Shown here piece after piece: positions 48,441 through 58,636 of a stretch of DNA of 64,000 bases. The DNA is from Phycisphaerae bacterium (GTDB lineage Bacteria > Planctomycetota > Phycisphaerae > UBA1845). The DNA is taken from positions 1 through 64,000 of the forward strand of contig JAJDDW010000013.1 of NCBI GenBank assembly GCA_029260115.1, given 5' to 3'. A program made the position numbers and the translations under genes. The stretch's first letter is position 1. The number at the start of each line of letters is the position of its first letter. The notes beneath the pieces were generated by a model that was not told where the DNA came from, did no database searches, and worked only from the letters and a program-made list of their open reading frames with translations.

Positions 48441-51400
48441 GCAAGCGTATGGCATCATCACGCAGTTCAAGCGAAAGTCCTCGCGCTCGTCGGGGCCTGC
48501 CGAGGTGGGCGTACGTCGTGATGTTTGCCGTTGGTATTTGCGTCGGTATTGGTTTTGTGCTGTCTTTGGTATTAAACGAAGAGCAAATGCGGTTCGCAGC
48601 CCAGTCTTATCTGCAACGACATATCAACGCTAACGTAACTATCGAAAAGGCTACCTTCTCGTGGTTCGACGATTTGCGATTGCAAAATGTTCAAATTCAC
48701 GCGGCGCCGTCTAAGGATGAAACGGCTAACGCTGAAACAAATAAGCCCGGGCCACCCATCTTTGCGTGCCGTGAACTCATCGTGACGCCCGATTTTATGT
48801 CCATGCTCAAAGGCGACTTACGCATTAAGACAATTTTAGCTGTTGAGCCTACGTGTACTATCGTGCGTGACGCGGAAACGGGTAAGACAAATTTGGGCAC
48901 GCTCGTTTGGATGGGTGTAGGAGAGTCAAGCGACGAATGGCAAGACCCCCCATCGATGGAATTGCGCAAGTCGCGCGTGGTTGTCGTGCAGCAGCGCGAC
49001 GGGGAAGACACCTTGGTCGAGCAGATAGATTTGGAAGTTCGGGGAAAGCTTTCGGCTCAAGACAACAAGTTTTATGACGTGGTATGGCAGCGATTGGGTG
49101 ATGTGCCGGTTAGCGGCCATTCGCAGCTTGATTTGACCACCGGGCGGGCGCGTAATATTGAGGGTGGCTTACCTTGGATGTCTGTCGAGACCGTGATGAT
49201 CGCTGTCAACGCGAAGTACGACACTGTTGGCGTATGGTCGGACCTTCTTGGATTAAGCGGGACGGTTCGGATTAAAGACTACGACTTTGGCCAAGGCGAG
49301 AAGGACGATCATCCACGTTCCGCGACGATTGAATTGGACGGCGCTCGTTTGTCCGTGCCGATTAACGCGGAAGAGGAGAAGGTCGACTCTGATCAACGAT
49401 ACTTACGATTTGAAAAAGTGCAGGGTTTCGTCGAACTATCAGCGGAGCAGGTACACGCGGAGTTTGACGGTAGGTTTCATGGTAGCCCTTGCCATGCTGT
49501 TTTCACGTTGCGCAGTGGCGGCAAGGAATTAAATTCGTTGGATGACGTGGACCTTGAGGTGCAGTTAAGTGTCTCGAACCTGTCGCTTCCTACAGCCGTC
49601 CCTGAATTGAACATGTATGAATCTCGCTTTGTGGCACGTTGGCCTAAATTGGCTAAGTTTTACCGCGATTTTGATCCGCATGGCCTGCTTGATATTGAAT
49701 TTGACGCTAGCAAGATCGCTGGTCCAGACGAACCACTGCGTGTTAAGAGAATGATTGTCAAAGCAGTTGATGCCGATGCGAGTTGGCGAGGATTTCCTTA
49801 CCGCGTGTCGAAGCTCGTGGGGAATATCGACATTACGCCTAATGGCATTTCGATCAACGCATTGCAAGGCTATCATGACGAGGGCGTGGTGACGGTGGAT
49901 GGCACGCTGTCGCGATTGGGTAAAGGCGCAGCTGCGGATATTCGCATCTCAGGCGACAAAATTACCATCGATGAAGCGTTATGCCAGGCGTTAGCCCTGA
50001 AAAATAAACCTGTGTGCCGAGATTTCGTGCCCAAGGGTGAAATACAAATTCGGACGCATTTGACCAGGCCTGAAGGCACGATCGAACAATCGGCTAAGTG
50101 GGTAGTTAGCAGCGAAGTCACGTTTGAAAATCTTTCCGCTGAGTATGTGAAGTTTCCTGTGACTGTCGATAGTTTGTCGGGGAAAATCGTTTCTGAACCT
50201 GGGCATGTGACATTGGTAGGGTTGCAAGGCCTCGCGGGTCAGGGTCGCGTTGATGTCGCAGGTGATATGTGGTGGTCGGAAAATAAGCTCAGTCGCATGG
50301 ATGTCACAGTCAATGGCTATGACATACAAATTGAGGGTGATGTGATTTCGGCCTTGCCGGATAGTGTTCGGAGTAAGGTGGCAGCGTTTCATCCGCAGGG
50401 TTTTGTGCAGGTAGTTACGCAGTTAACCAAAAAGGAGTTCGAGCCTAAGGTCAGTCATCATTCGTCGATAACGCTGAAGACGGTCGACATTAGACACGAT
50501 CGTTTTCCGATCCCCATTGTTGAAATGACGGGTCGAATGGATGTTACAGCCACGGGGGTTACGTTTGACTATATTCGTGGAAGCTATGGGCAAGCGTCGG
50601 TTGCGGCGTCAGGCTCGGTCGATCATTTCGCCTCGCAACCATCACCTCATGTAACAGTGCAGTGTGCTGGTCTAACGCTTGACGAGCAGCTATACGAACA
50701 TCTGCCCGAAAGACTTCTCCCCTGGCTACGCGCTTGGCGCGTAGATGGGCCAATTGATTTACAGGTGAATGTCGACGACCAGCAAGCGTCTGGTGTAACG
50801 GATACACGCATAGTGGCTAACTTAGAGGGCGTGACAGTGAGACATCCGCACTTGCCTCTTCCATTAGAGGAAGTGCAAGCGGTTATCACCATTGATAGTA
50901 ATGGTGTCCATGCGTTTGGCATTTTAGCCGAGTACGGTGATGCGCGGGTGCAGGCGAGTGTCGATGTGTTACCGCAAGATCATGAAACGAATGCGACGAT
51001 GTCCATGACGGTTCGTGATTTGCCGTTGGATGCTGCGACCCGAAGCATTTTTCCTGATTCGGTCGGGCAGGTATGGGATAAGCTCATGTTAGATGGCCGG
51101 GTTGATCTGCTCGTCGATCGTCTTCATTACGCGCGTCCCCAAGCCAGCGAAAAAGGTACGTGGGCGGTCCAGGGCCGCGTGGCGCTGCACGACGTCGCCA
51201 GTGAAACAGTGCTCGATCTTCAAGGCGCGGAGGGCGGCTTTACGATAGGTGGTATGCTCGTAGATGCCCAAGGAGCTACGACATTAACCGGAAATGTGAA
51301 GCTTGATACGGTGCATCTTCTAGGTCGTTCGCTTGAAAACGCGGCTTGTCCATGGTCACTGGTACGTGTGGCTGATGGTGATGGCCAAATTACGATTGAT

Positions 51401-52078
51401 AGTTTTCAGGCGGAAATTTATGGCGGGTCTGCGACCGGGCAAGCGCGTTTGATGTTCGGGAAACAGCCAGCGAATTATCATGTGTCTACCGTCATGCATG
51501 GCGTCGGAATTGATTCACTGATTCAAAATAATGGGCGTGCCGATGACACTTCCAAGAAAATGGACATCGGTGGCGTGGTAGATGCGCGGGTGCATCTTAC
51601 GGGGCTAGTTGGTGACACGCGATCAAGACGCGGCGCAGGTCGTGTGGAGCTTCGCGAAGGGCATATGTACCGTCTACCGCTGGTCTTGGCGATTCTTCAT
51701 GTCGTTAATCTTTCCTCGCCACAAGAAAATGCTTTTCAAGATGCGGAGGTTGACTTTTTTGTGCTGGGAAACCGTCTTGAGTTGAGCAGCGTGGTGTTGC
51801 GCGGTACGGCTATCGCGTTGATGGGGACGGGAACGGCGACGTTGCCCGATTTTGGTTTGAACTTAAACCTCATCAATATCAGCCCGCATCAGTGGGCCAG
51901 GATTCCGGGCTTGACCGATTTTCTCGAAGGCGCATCGCGGGAGCTTGTCGAGCTTCACATTACAGGCCCAGCGTCTCAGCCTTCTGTGACGCCGCGACCA
52001 CTGCGGGGCATAAGCGAAGAGCTGAAACGCTTGTTTCAAAAGCGCAAACCCAAACCCATCCGAGCGGCGTCTTCATAA
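48437..52078 (+). CDS. AsmA/TamB/YhdP-like giant protein (1213 aa)
   Basis: N-terminal TM then repetitive beta-rich sequence; NLNLINISPHQWARIPGLTDFLEGASRELVELHITGPASQP C-terminal motif. Confidence 0.78.
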   Translation: MSKRMASSRSSSESPRARRGLPRWAYVVMFAVGICVGIGFVLSLVLNEEQMRFAAQSYLQRHINANVTIEKATFSWFDDLRLQNVQIHAAPSKDETANAETNKPGPPIFACRELIVTPDFMSMLKGDLRIKTILAVEPTCTIVRDAETGKTNLGTLVWMGVGESSDEWQDPPSMELRKSRVVVVQQRDGEDTLVEQIDLEVRGKLSAQDNKFYDVVWQRLGDVPVSGHSQLDLTTGRARNIEGGLPWMSVETVMIAVNAKYDTVGVWSDLLGLSGTVRIKDYDFGQGEKDDHPRSATIELDGARLSVPINAEEEKVDSDQRYLRFEKVQGFVELSAEQVHAEFDGRFHGSPCHAVFTLRSGGKELNSLDDVDLEVQLSVSNLSLPTAVPELNMYESRFVARWPKLAKFYRDFDPHGLLDIEFDASKIAGPDEPLRVKRMIVKAVDADASWRGFPYRVSKLVGNIDITPNGISINALQGYHDEGVVTVDGTLSRLGKGAAADIRISGDKITIDEALCQALALKNKPVCRDFVPKGEIQIRTHLTRPEGTIEQSAKWVVSSEVTFENLSAEYVKFPVTVDSLSGKIVSEPGHVTLVGLQGLAGQGRVDVAGDMWWSENKLSRMDVTVNGYDIQIEGDVISALPDSVRSKVAAFHPQGFVQVVTQLTKKEFEPKVSHHSSITLKTVDIRHDRFPIPIVEMTGRMDVTATGVTFDYIRGSYGQASVAASGSVDHFASQPSPHVTVQCAGLTLDEQLYEHLPERLLPWLRAWRVDGPIDLQVNVDDQQASGVTDTRIVANLEGVTVRHPHLPLPLEEVQAVITIDSNGVHAFGILAEYGDARVQASVDVLPQDHETNATMSMTVRDLPLDAATRSIFPDSVGQVWDKLMLDGRVDLLVDRLHYARPQASEKGTWAVQGRVALHDVASETVLDLQGAEGGFTIGGMLVDAQGATTLTGNVKLDTVHLLGRSLENAACPWSLVRVADGDGQITIDSFQAEIYGGSATGQARLMFGKQPANYHVSTVMHGVGIDSLIQNNGRADDTSKKMDIGGVVDARVHLTGLVGDTRSRRGAGRVELREGHMYRLPLVLAILHVVNLSSPQENAFQDAEVDFFVLGNRLELSSVVLRGTAIALMGTGTATLPDFGLNLNLINISPHQWARIPGLTDFLEGASRELVELHITGPASQPSVTPRPLRGISEELKRLFQKRKPKPIRAASS

Positions 52079-52153
52079 TCCAAGCAAGGCTACGCACGTA
52101 TTCTGTCGATACCACCAGCACGAGGAAATGCTTATGATATTAGGGGATAATGC

Positions 52154-53104
52154 GTGACAAATAGTAGCTCTATAAACGAAGTTCGTGCGGCGGATAGCCT
52201 GGCGGGACAATCGTTGGCTCCGCCACCACTTTTGCGTGCCGGTTTTGCTGGTTTACTTATGGGATTAGCCAATCTCGTACCCGGCGTGTCCGGCGGTACG
52301 ATGGTGGTCATCATGGGCTTGTATGACGAGTTCATATCCAGCGTCGCGGATGTCGCCCGGTTGCGATTCTCGCGTAGAGGTATCATATTTCTAGCGACTT
52401 TGGGCGGGGTTGCGATAGTTACGATTGCTGTTTTAGCTGGGACGTTAAGTCGCGCGGTCACGGCTTATCCTTCCATGATGTTTTCTTTGTTTATTGGCCT
52501 AACATTAGGTGGCGCGCCAGTGTTGATTCGCATGTTATCCGGTAATCGGCGTATGGCAGTTTTTGGCGGCGTTGTCGGAGTGTTGATGATGGCTGGTATT
52601 GCCATGACCGCCAGTGAGCCTGTAGACAAAGAGGCTATCAAAGAAGCGGTCGCAGCCGGGACGCTGGTAATACAGCCTGCTTATGGTCGCGACCTCGCAG
52701 CCGGTGCCCTAGGCATGTCAGCCATGGTTTTGCCAGGTATATCCGGCGCGTATATGTTGCTCATCCTCGGTCGTTATGAAACGATTCTCGCGGCTATTGC
52801 TGCCGCGAAATCTTATGCCATCTCCGGCGGCACGGATGGCGATCCGATTACCTTTCTGGGCGTGATCGTTCCAACGGCGATTGGGTCAGTGTTGAGTCTT
52901 GTGTTGCTTAGCAATTTTTTGAAGTGGATGTTGGTCCGGCATCGAACCTGGATGATTGGTCTGTTGTTGGGCATGCTCGTTGGCTCGGTGTTTTGCATTT
53001 GGCCATTTGATCCTGCTAGCACAGGTAGTGACTATGTGTTCGGCGGACTGTTGGCGTTAGCTGGTTTTGTCGGTACGGCCAGCCTGTCGCGCATCACAGC
53101 GTAG
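52154..53104 (+). CDS. DUF368 membrane protein (PopT-like undecaprenyl-phosphate translocase family)
   Basis: GLLMGLANLVPGVSGGTMVVIMGLYDEFI and GMSAMVLPGISGAYMLLILGRYE. Confidence 0.88.
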   Translation: MTNSSSINEVRAADSLAGQSLAPPPLLRAGFAGLLMGLANLVPGVSGGTMVVIMGLYDEFISSVADVARLRFSRRGIIFLATLGGVAIVTIAVLAGTLSRAVTAYPSMMFSLFIGLTLGGAPVLIRMLSGNRRMAVFGGVVGVLMMAGIAMTASEPVDKEAIKEAVAAGTLVIQPAYGRDLAAGALGMSAMVLPGISGAYMLLILGRYETILAAIAAAKSYAISGGTDGDPITFLGVIVPTAIGSVLSLVLLSNFLKWMLVRHRTWMIGLLLGMLVGSVFCIWPFDPASTGSDYVFGGLLALAGFVGTASLSRITA

Positions 53105-53127
53105 GATTATTTTCATGCGTCAGATGG

Positions 53128-53427
53128 TTAGAGTAGAAATGGATCCTGATCCCTGTCGTCCTCATCGTCATCAACTTTCCATTGGTCAGCTTCACTGGCC
53201 TCGTCGATTTCGCGTTCCATATGTTTGAACATTTTTTCTTGTAGCGGTGCAAAACGACGGTGCATGGCTTGGGTCGCTTCATTCGATCGCGTGAGCGCCA
53301 TCAACTGTACGAGTTGCAACTTGGACAGGCATTCGGGTTCCTTAATGGTCGAAAACGGGTCACATCGAAGGTTTGGTGATCCATCCGCATGTTGGTGATA
53401 GAATTCACAATCTTTGCAATGTAGCAT
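53128..53427 (-). CDS. small conserved-looking protein with N-terminal Cys cluster
   Basis: MLHCKDCEFYHQHADGSPNLRCDPFSTIKEPECLSKLQLVQLMALTRSNE; start chosen at the internal Met. Confidence 0.6.
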   Translation of the reverse strand: MLHCKDCEFYHQHADGSPNLRCDPFSTIKEPECLSKLQLVQLMALTRSNEATQAMHRRFAPLQEKMFKHMEREIDEASEADQWKVDDDEDDRDQDPFLL

Positions 53428-53627
53428 GGTCTGTAAGGTTCTCCATTTAGCCAAGACAACCGAGTACCCCGGCATCATAGGGCAGGCAAGCATTTACCAA
53501 GCGTAGTATATCTCATTATGGGAATTCTCGCGGTTCAAAAAGCGAATTTCCCGATTTTTTTAATAACTTTACACTTGCGGAAAGCGCAAAAATGTGGGAA
53601 ATTGTTGATATATTAATTGTCCCCTAA

Positions 53628-53692
53628 CCGACCCGTCCCCCCATGGGTCGGTTTCCCCCAAGGCCCGGTCTACCCCACCGGGCCTCCTTTTT
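53628..53692 (+). terminator. tandem hairpins ending in an intrinsic terminator
   Basis: CCGACCC..GGGTCGG (53628-53651) then AGGCCCGGT-CTACCCC-ACCGGGCCT (53661-53685) followed by CCTTTTT. Confidence 0.75.
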
Positions 53693-53817
53693 ATACTTTC
53701 ATTTTTACAGCCAAGCCGAATATATCTTACGGAATGAGGCCGTCGCGCTGCATCGGCTGGCATGTAGCTACAGAGATTGCTTAGTGGCCCAATGCTAAAA
53801 ACGAAATAATGCACGGG

Positions 53818-55245
53818 CTAGTTAGGATGTGTAGGATTGACGATTTTGTGGGGATTGAAAATCAGTGTGGGATTGCGCAGGTAGGGATCGCCGGTGAGTC
53901 GCGACAGTTCGTGTTGACTGCGATTGAGAATATCCCTAGGGGCAAGGCCTTGGTCTACCATGGCGATGAGGCTTAGGTTGCTGATGCAACATATCACGGC
54001 GACCATTAGTGCGCAGGCGAAGGCGCGTGGCCGGCGTTGCGCGAGGGTCAACAACGCGGCAAAGCCGAATGCGAATGCTACGTAGCAAGCGGCGTATCGA
54101 CGGGGATAGCCGGGGCAATAGGAGAGCGCATATAGAGTCGTATGGGCTAGGAATCCGATTAACAAAGCGAATCCAATAGGCGCTATTCGCCACTTCCTAA
54201 GTCTTAAGACTAAGCCAACAAGACAAATCGCGACCAATGGGTACAGCGTGAATAGTCCAGAGGGTGGCTTTAGCAATTCGGTGTAGTAATCAAATTTCGC
54301 AAGTGATGGCCCGTATCTCATCACGCCGCCCACTATCGCACCTTCAACAACCAGATTGGTAATGATCTGTGGTAGCATGCACAGGCATGCTATCGCGATA
54401 GCTGCGAGCGCTAATAGAAGATCGGGAATAAGACGCTCATTCCTAGTGCGTGCTTGTCGCCAAAAGTTCGGAATCAGCACGACGCTTGGGATAAGAACCC
54501 ATACGAAGTTATAATAGCGAATGGCGATCATCATGCCGACGCCTAACCCAAGTAGGCAGGCTCGCGGGAGGTTCCATCCCCGGCGGTAGATCGTATCGGT
54601 CGCCCACACACAAAGGCTAACGAATGCGAAGCTGGAGGCGTGCGACATGGTGGGTTCTATGCTGACGAAATAGATCGTGTTCGTCCCCGCATAGACGAGG
54701 GCGGTGGTAATCGCCGAGATTTTCTCTGTGAAGTACCGGCGGAGCAAGTCGAATACAATCATCAGGCCGAGCAAGCCGACGATGACGTGACCCAAGGGGA
54801 CTAGCGCGGCGTAATAATTAGAATACCCATCGCGCGGTAAGTGAGCTGCTGCCACTGTGTTATGTACTACCGTGCAAACGTCTGCGAGTACTAGAAAAGG
54901 AAAAGCGATGATAGACCAGCCGCAGGGCATGATATTTTTCAAATGACCGTTGTCGGAAACCAGTGAAATATATTCGCCGCTCGCTTTGAAACTTTCCATG
55001 GCGAGCATGTTGTTTTTGAATTGCAGATCGCCGTCGAAGTACCAAGAATGGGCGTGGGTGAAATATAAGTAGCTGTCCGACGTCGTAAACGTGTGGCCAT
55101 ATCGCATCGTGGTGTAAATGTATAGTAAGAAACTGGCTGATACGACGGCGAGCAAAATCAGATGTGCGCTGGATACGCTGATTCTTGAGGCATACCGCCT
55201 GCGCGCTGGCGACAGTGCGATAGATGGTGGGTTTATCGTATTCAA
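53818..55245 (-). CDS. multispanning membrane protein, glycosyltransferase-like
   Basis: 475 aa, about 10 hydrophobic segments, TSDSYLYFTHAHSWYFDGDLQFKNN. Confidence 0.65.
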   Translation of the reverse strand: MNTINPPSIALSPARRRYASRISVSSAHLILLAVVSASFLLYIYTTMRYGHTFTTSDSYLYFTHAHSWYFDGDLQFKNNMLAMESFKASGEYISLVSDNGHLKNIMPCGWSIIAFPFLVLADVCTVVHNTVAAAHLPRDGYSNYYAALVPLGHVIVGLLGLMIVFDLLRRYFTEKISAITTALVYAGTNTIYFVSIEPTMSHASSFAFVSLCVWATDTIYRRGWNLPRACLLGLGVGMMIAIRYYNFVWVLIPSVVLIPNFWRQARTRNERLIPDLLLALAAIAIACLCMLPQIITNLVVEGAIVGGVMRYGPSLAKFDYYTELLKPPSGLFTLYPLVAICLVGLVLRLRKWRIAPIGFALLIGFLAHTTLYALSYCPGYPRRYAACYVAFAFGFAALLTLAQRRPRAFACALMVAVICCISNLSLIAMVDQGLAPRDILNRSQHELSRLTGDPYLRNPTLIFNPHKIVNPTHPN

Positions 55246-55404
55246 AGTTTCGACTACCAGATACCGTCTTCCACCAGCTCAGGCCGCAGCGTAGATTGCT
55301 GATGGCCCGTATGGCGCAAGATGCAATCATGGCGATGTGTGTATTATCGGCGGTACAATGACCCTACTGAAATACTTTGCGCGGGGTGAGAAAAGAAATT
55401 GAGG

Positions 55405-55953
55405 CTATTTGGGGGTGGCTAATGGTTGCGTGGACGCTTCGTCAATGGCATTGAGAAGGTCGTGTTCGCTGCGTCGGTCACGTCGAATCGTGCGCCACAG
55501 CGTATTCTGCTCTTCAGTCGTTGCGGCGTCTCGATCGATGGGGGTTTCGTTGGGGGTATCCTGTCCCGAGTAATCTCGCTGGAGCATACGATGTGCTTCG
55601 GTGACCCGCTGCTGCAATAATACTTTGCAGTAGACTGCCGGCTGCTCGTCATCTCCTTGTACCAGTATTTCAGCATGACGACGTGTGCTATCGCTATGTT
55701 GGTTCATTCGGCTGATGCGTTGTGGTGTTGATGTCGCGTTGGCACTGGCGCGTATACTGCCGATGCTGGCGTCCCTTTGATACACGACGTAGCCTTGCTC
55801 ACGCATGGCCTCTTCCGCGATGGTCAATAGCGCTGTTTGCTCTAGGGGGGGAACCTGTCGCACGCTGTAATGTGATAGGTCAACGGTGGTGGTCGCGCAC
55901 CCGGCTAAGAGTAGAGGAATCGCAACGATCGCGAATTTTGATATTATAAACAT
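55405..55953 (-). CDS. putative lipoprotein, unknown function
   Basis: MFIISKFAIVAIPLLLAGCATTTVD lipobox; start chosen at the signal-peptide Met. Confidence 0.65.
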   Translation of the reverse strand: MFIISKFAIVAIPLLLAGCATTTVDLSHYSVRQVPPLEQTALLTIAEEAMREQGYVVYQRDASIGSIRASANATSTPQRISRMNQHSDSTRRHAEILVQGDDEQPAVYCKVLLQQRVTEAHRMLQRDYSGQDTPNETPIDRDAATTEEQNTLWRTIRRDRRSEHDLLNAIDEASTQPLATPK

Positions 55954-56052
55954 CGAAGCAGTGAAAGCGAGCCGAGGTGCTCCGTAAGTTGCGCGTTCTT
56001 TATAGCCGCGTGACCAACTGTCGTTGTCGTGTGGCATGGTCTAGGTCATTCC

Positions 56053-56418
56053 TTAATCTTCAAGGTTGATTACAGGCGGCGTTTCGCAGGCCAGTTGGAC
56101 AGAAGCTAGGGCCGTGGCGACGCTATCGGAAAATTCAAACACTTTGTCCAGGCCCGTAACTAAAAAGATGCCCCACGCATTATTGCTAATTTCGCAAAGG
56201 ACCATTTTTTGTTTGGCGATTAATAGCTGTTTGCGTAGTTTTAGTAGCTTAGCAATGTTAGACGAGTTGATGTAATTGACGGCGGCAAAGTTAAGCACAG
56301 TGGACAAGCAATCGTTTTTATCTGCACGATCGAGTAGCGCATTGAGGTCGTCCGTGAATGCAGGATCATCCTGCAATTCAACAACCAATATAGTTTCAGA
56401 CCATTTTTCAATGGACAC
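56053..56418 (-). CDS. STAS-domain protein (anti-sigma-factor antagonist-like)
   Basis: NFAAVNYINSSNIAKLLKLRKQL STAS core; GTG start at 56418 with GGAG upstream. Confidence 0.65.
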   Translation of the reverse strand: MSIEKWSETILVVELQDDPAFTDDLNALLDRADKNDCLSTVLNFAAVNYINSSNIAKLLKLRKQLLIAKQKMVLCEISNNAWGIFLVTGLDKVFEFSDSVATALASVQLACETPPVINLED

Positions 56419-56542
56419 GCTATTATCTCCGCAACGGTTCAATTCACCATGCGCAGCGTACGCCTCTGGCGCGTTTATGTCAATGTTGAGGGGGTTAGTA
56501 GAGGCTGCTAGGTGGACGCGATTGAGGATGGCGCTAGCATTG

Positions 56543-57505
56543 TTAACGCTGTCTAATGAGCATATTGCGATCGATGCCGAGCAGGTCAATGGTATTGTTT
56601 GTATCCACAAGCCATCGCTGGGCGTCGGTGTAATAGCCAGCGGTGGGCTTTAGGCCTGGCAGCTGCGATGACCAATATGTATTGAAAGCGTACATACACA
56701 TTTCTCGAAGATACTTGCTGTATACGCTTGCTAAGGCGATAGGGAGGTGGTGGTCCTCGCCTTTGGTCGTGAATTCAATATCAACCGTCTCGGATGCGTG
56801 CGACAAATGGTATGCGCTGCGTTGTGGAGATTCTTCTACGATGGACAGCGCATGTGCTGGCCAAGAGGTGTTGAGCGTTTCGCGGTATCGCTGCCGGCCC
56901 CCGAGGCGGTCAACACAAATTCTTACATGCTCATCGCGCCCTTTACGCATGATTTTTGAAATTAAACGCAGCACAAGACCAATTAAGGCGGCTGCTTTAT
57001 TGTGGGTTCGGCTGACAATTTGGTTGAATGCCCCTTCGAGAAGCGGAGCGCAGTATACGCCCAAAAGCTGAACGCCTTGTTGGTTACAGTCACGCTTGAT
57101 CGCATTAGCGCGGGTAGTAATATCCCCCACGCCTTCGCTGATAGGTATGTCAAAAGATGCGTCTGCATACCATGGGTAAGCGACTAACTCGGGCGTGGTG
57201 TTGGGTGATACGACATCCAGATATTCACGAAAGCTTGTGGGCTGTTTACCGATTGCAGATAGCATGACCAGGGCCGTGCGCTCGAGAGGGGCGATACCCG
57301 ATGATTTTGAGTAGAGCTTTTTGCTATCGGCGATGACGAGTTTTTGAGTTTTCTTTTTGGTGGCGGTCGAGCAGGACGCAGAGAGAATTTCCCACATGGA
57401 TTCGTTGATTTTGTCGTCGGGAATTCTAAACACAGTGGCAGAGACGACGAGTGGACCTAGCGTTGGTCCATATCCTGCTTCGTCTATACCCGCGATGATT
57501 GCCAA
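56543..57505 (-). CDS. RNase HII-like protein, enlarged
   Basis: IIAGIDEAGYGPTLGPLVVSA; 320 aa; DSKKLY; conserved acidic positions. Confidence 0.75.
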   Translation of the reverse strand: MAIIAGIDEAGYGPTLGPLVVSATVFRIPDDKINESMWEILSASCSTATKKKTQKLVIADSKKLYSKSSGIAPLERTALVMLSAIGKQPTSFREYLDVVSPNTTPELVAYPWYADASFDIPISEGVGDITTRANAIKRDCNQQGVQLLGVYCAPLLEGAFNQIVSRTHNKAAALIGLVLRLISKIMRKGRDEHVRICVDRLGGRQRYRETLNTSWPAHALSIVEESPQRSAYHLSHASETVDIEFTTKGEDHHLPIALASVYSKYLREMCMYAFNTYWSSQLPGLKPTAGYYTDAQRWLVDTNNTIDLLGIDRNMLIRQR

Positions 57506-57638
57506 GATAATCCAGTCATAAAAAAGTGTAACACATCTGTGTCATGCTCAATGTAGATAGCTATACACGACACCGCAAGCATAGGACGAACAGCGTTGAT
57601 TGAGGCACAGGTAAAGCGAAGCTGAAGTGTGAACTAGC

Positions 57639-58475
57639 TTACTTGCCGCCCAGGCACATTGGGCGGAGGGCGCGAAGCAGTTTACGCTCAATCTTAGCCT
57701 CCTTATCTTTGAGGTCGCAGTTGAACAGGTCGTGTTGACGGCCTGCTTGCCCTCGGGTTCGTTCGAGTAGGTGCGAGATGCGTCGTAAACATTCCTTGGT
57801 CTTGGGGCCTCGCGCGCCAATGCCCGAGTTCACAATAACGACGTCGCTTTCCACCAGGCCATGATAGGCTGGCTGGAGTTGGATGCGGGTTGCTAATTCA
57901 TCGCCGAGTGGAGAATAAAGAAAATGTCGCATTTGAGAATCGCTCATGTCGGTTCGTTCTTCGGATGGGTCTACTTCGTTAATAGAGTCTCCGTCAAATA
58001 GGCCGAAGATTTCTGAGGCAAATGTTGCGGTGTCGTCGAGCACGCGCTGCAGTTCGACGGCGGCTCGTTGGGGGTCGCGAAATACATCTTCGATCATCGA
58101 GGGTACGGGCATAACGAAAATGCGATGATCGTAAGGATAAGCGCAGCGTAGCGCGGGGTCTGCGTCGGCTTCGATAAGTACCGTTCCATAACGATCGCTT
58201 TTATGTATCGCGGTGAGCGTCTCGGATAAAACTTCAATGATGCGTTCTGGGTCGAAGTCTAGCCAGCTGGCTGTCGCGACGCCGTATTTCGATGCGGGTT
58301 TTTTTAGTTCCACGATGGGCGCTTTTTTTTCGCCGGTATGATCGACAAGTCGTATGTAGTGTGGCTTCTGTTTGTATAGGCGAGCGATCATCATGCGCGA
58401 TAAGGCGCTCTTGCCGCTATGTCGTGGTCCACTGAGGAAAGTTACGCGAAGGCCCATCAACTGTTTCCTGTGCAA
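57639..58475 (-). CDS. P-loop NTPase-like protein, unknown function
   Basis: VTFLSGPRHSGKSALSRMMIARLY Walker A. Confidence 0.6.
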   Translation of the reverse strand: MHRKQLMGLRVTFLSGPRHSGKSALSRMMIARLYKQKPHYIRLVDHTGEKKAPIVELKKPASKYGVATASWLDFDPERIIEVLSETLTAIHKSDRYGTVLIEADADPALRCAYPYDHRIFVMPVPSMIEDVFRDPQRAAVELQRVLDDTATFASEIFGLFDGDSINEVDPSEERTDMSDSQMRHFLYSPLGDELATRIQLQPAYHGLVESDVVIVNSGIGARGPKTKECLRRISHLLERTRGQAGRQHDLFNCDLKDKEAKIERKLLRALRPMCLGGK

Positions 58476-58636
58476 ACGATATCTATAACCCGCGCAATCT
58501 ATCTTACGCTATTTTGAAGCGGCGACCATCGCCTATATAGGGGATTCTTAAATAAACGTAGTATGGTTTCGAGCAAAAGCTTCTGGCATGGCACGCTTTC
58601 GCCTGCGATAGTCAAGTATAGCTTGCTCTAAAAGGG

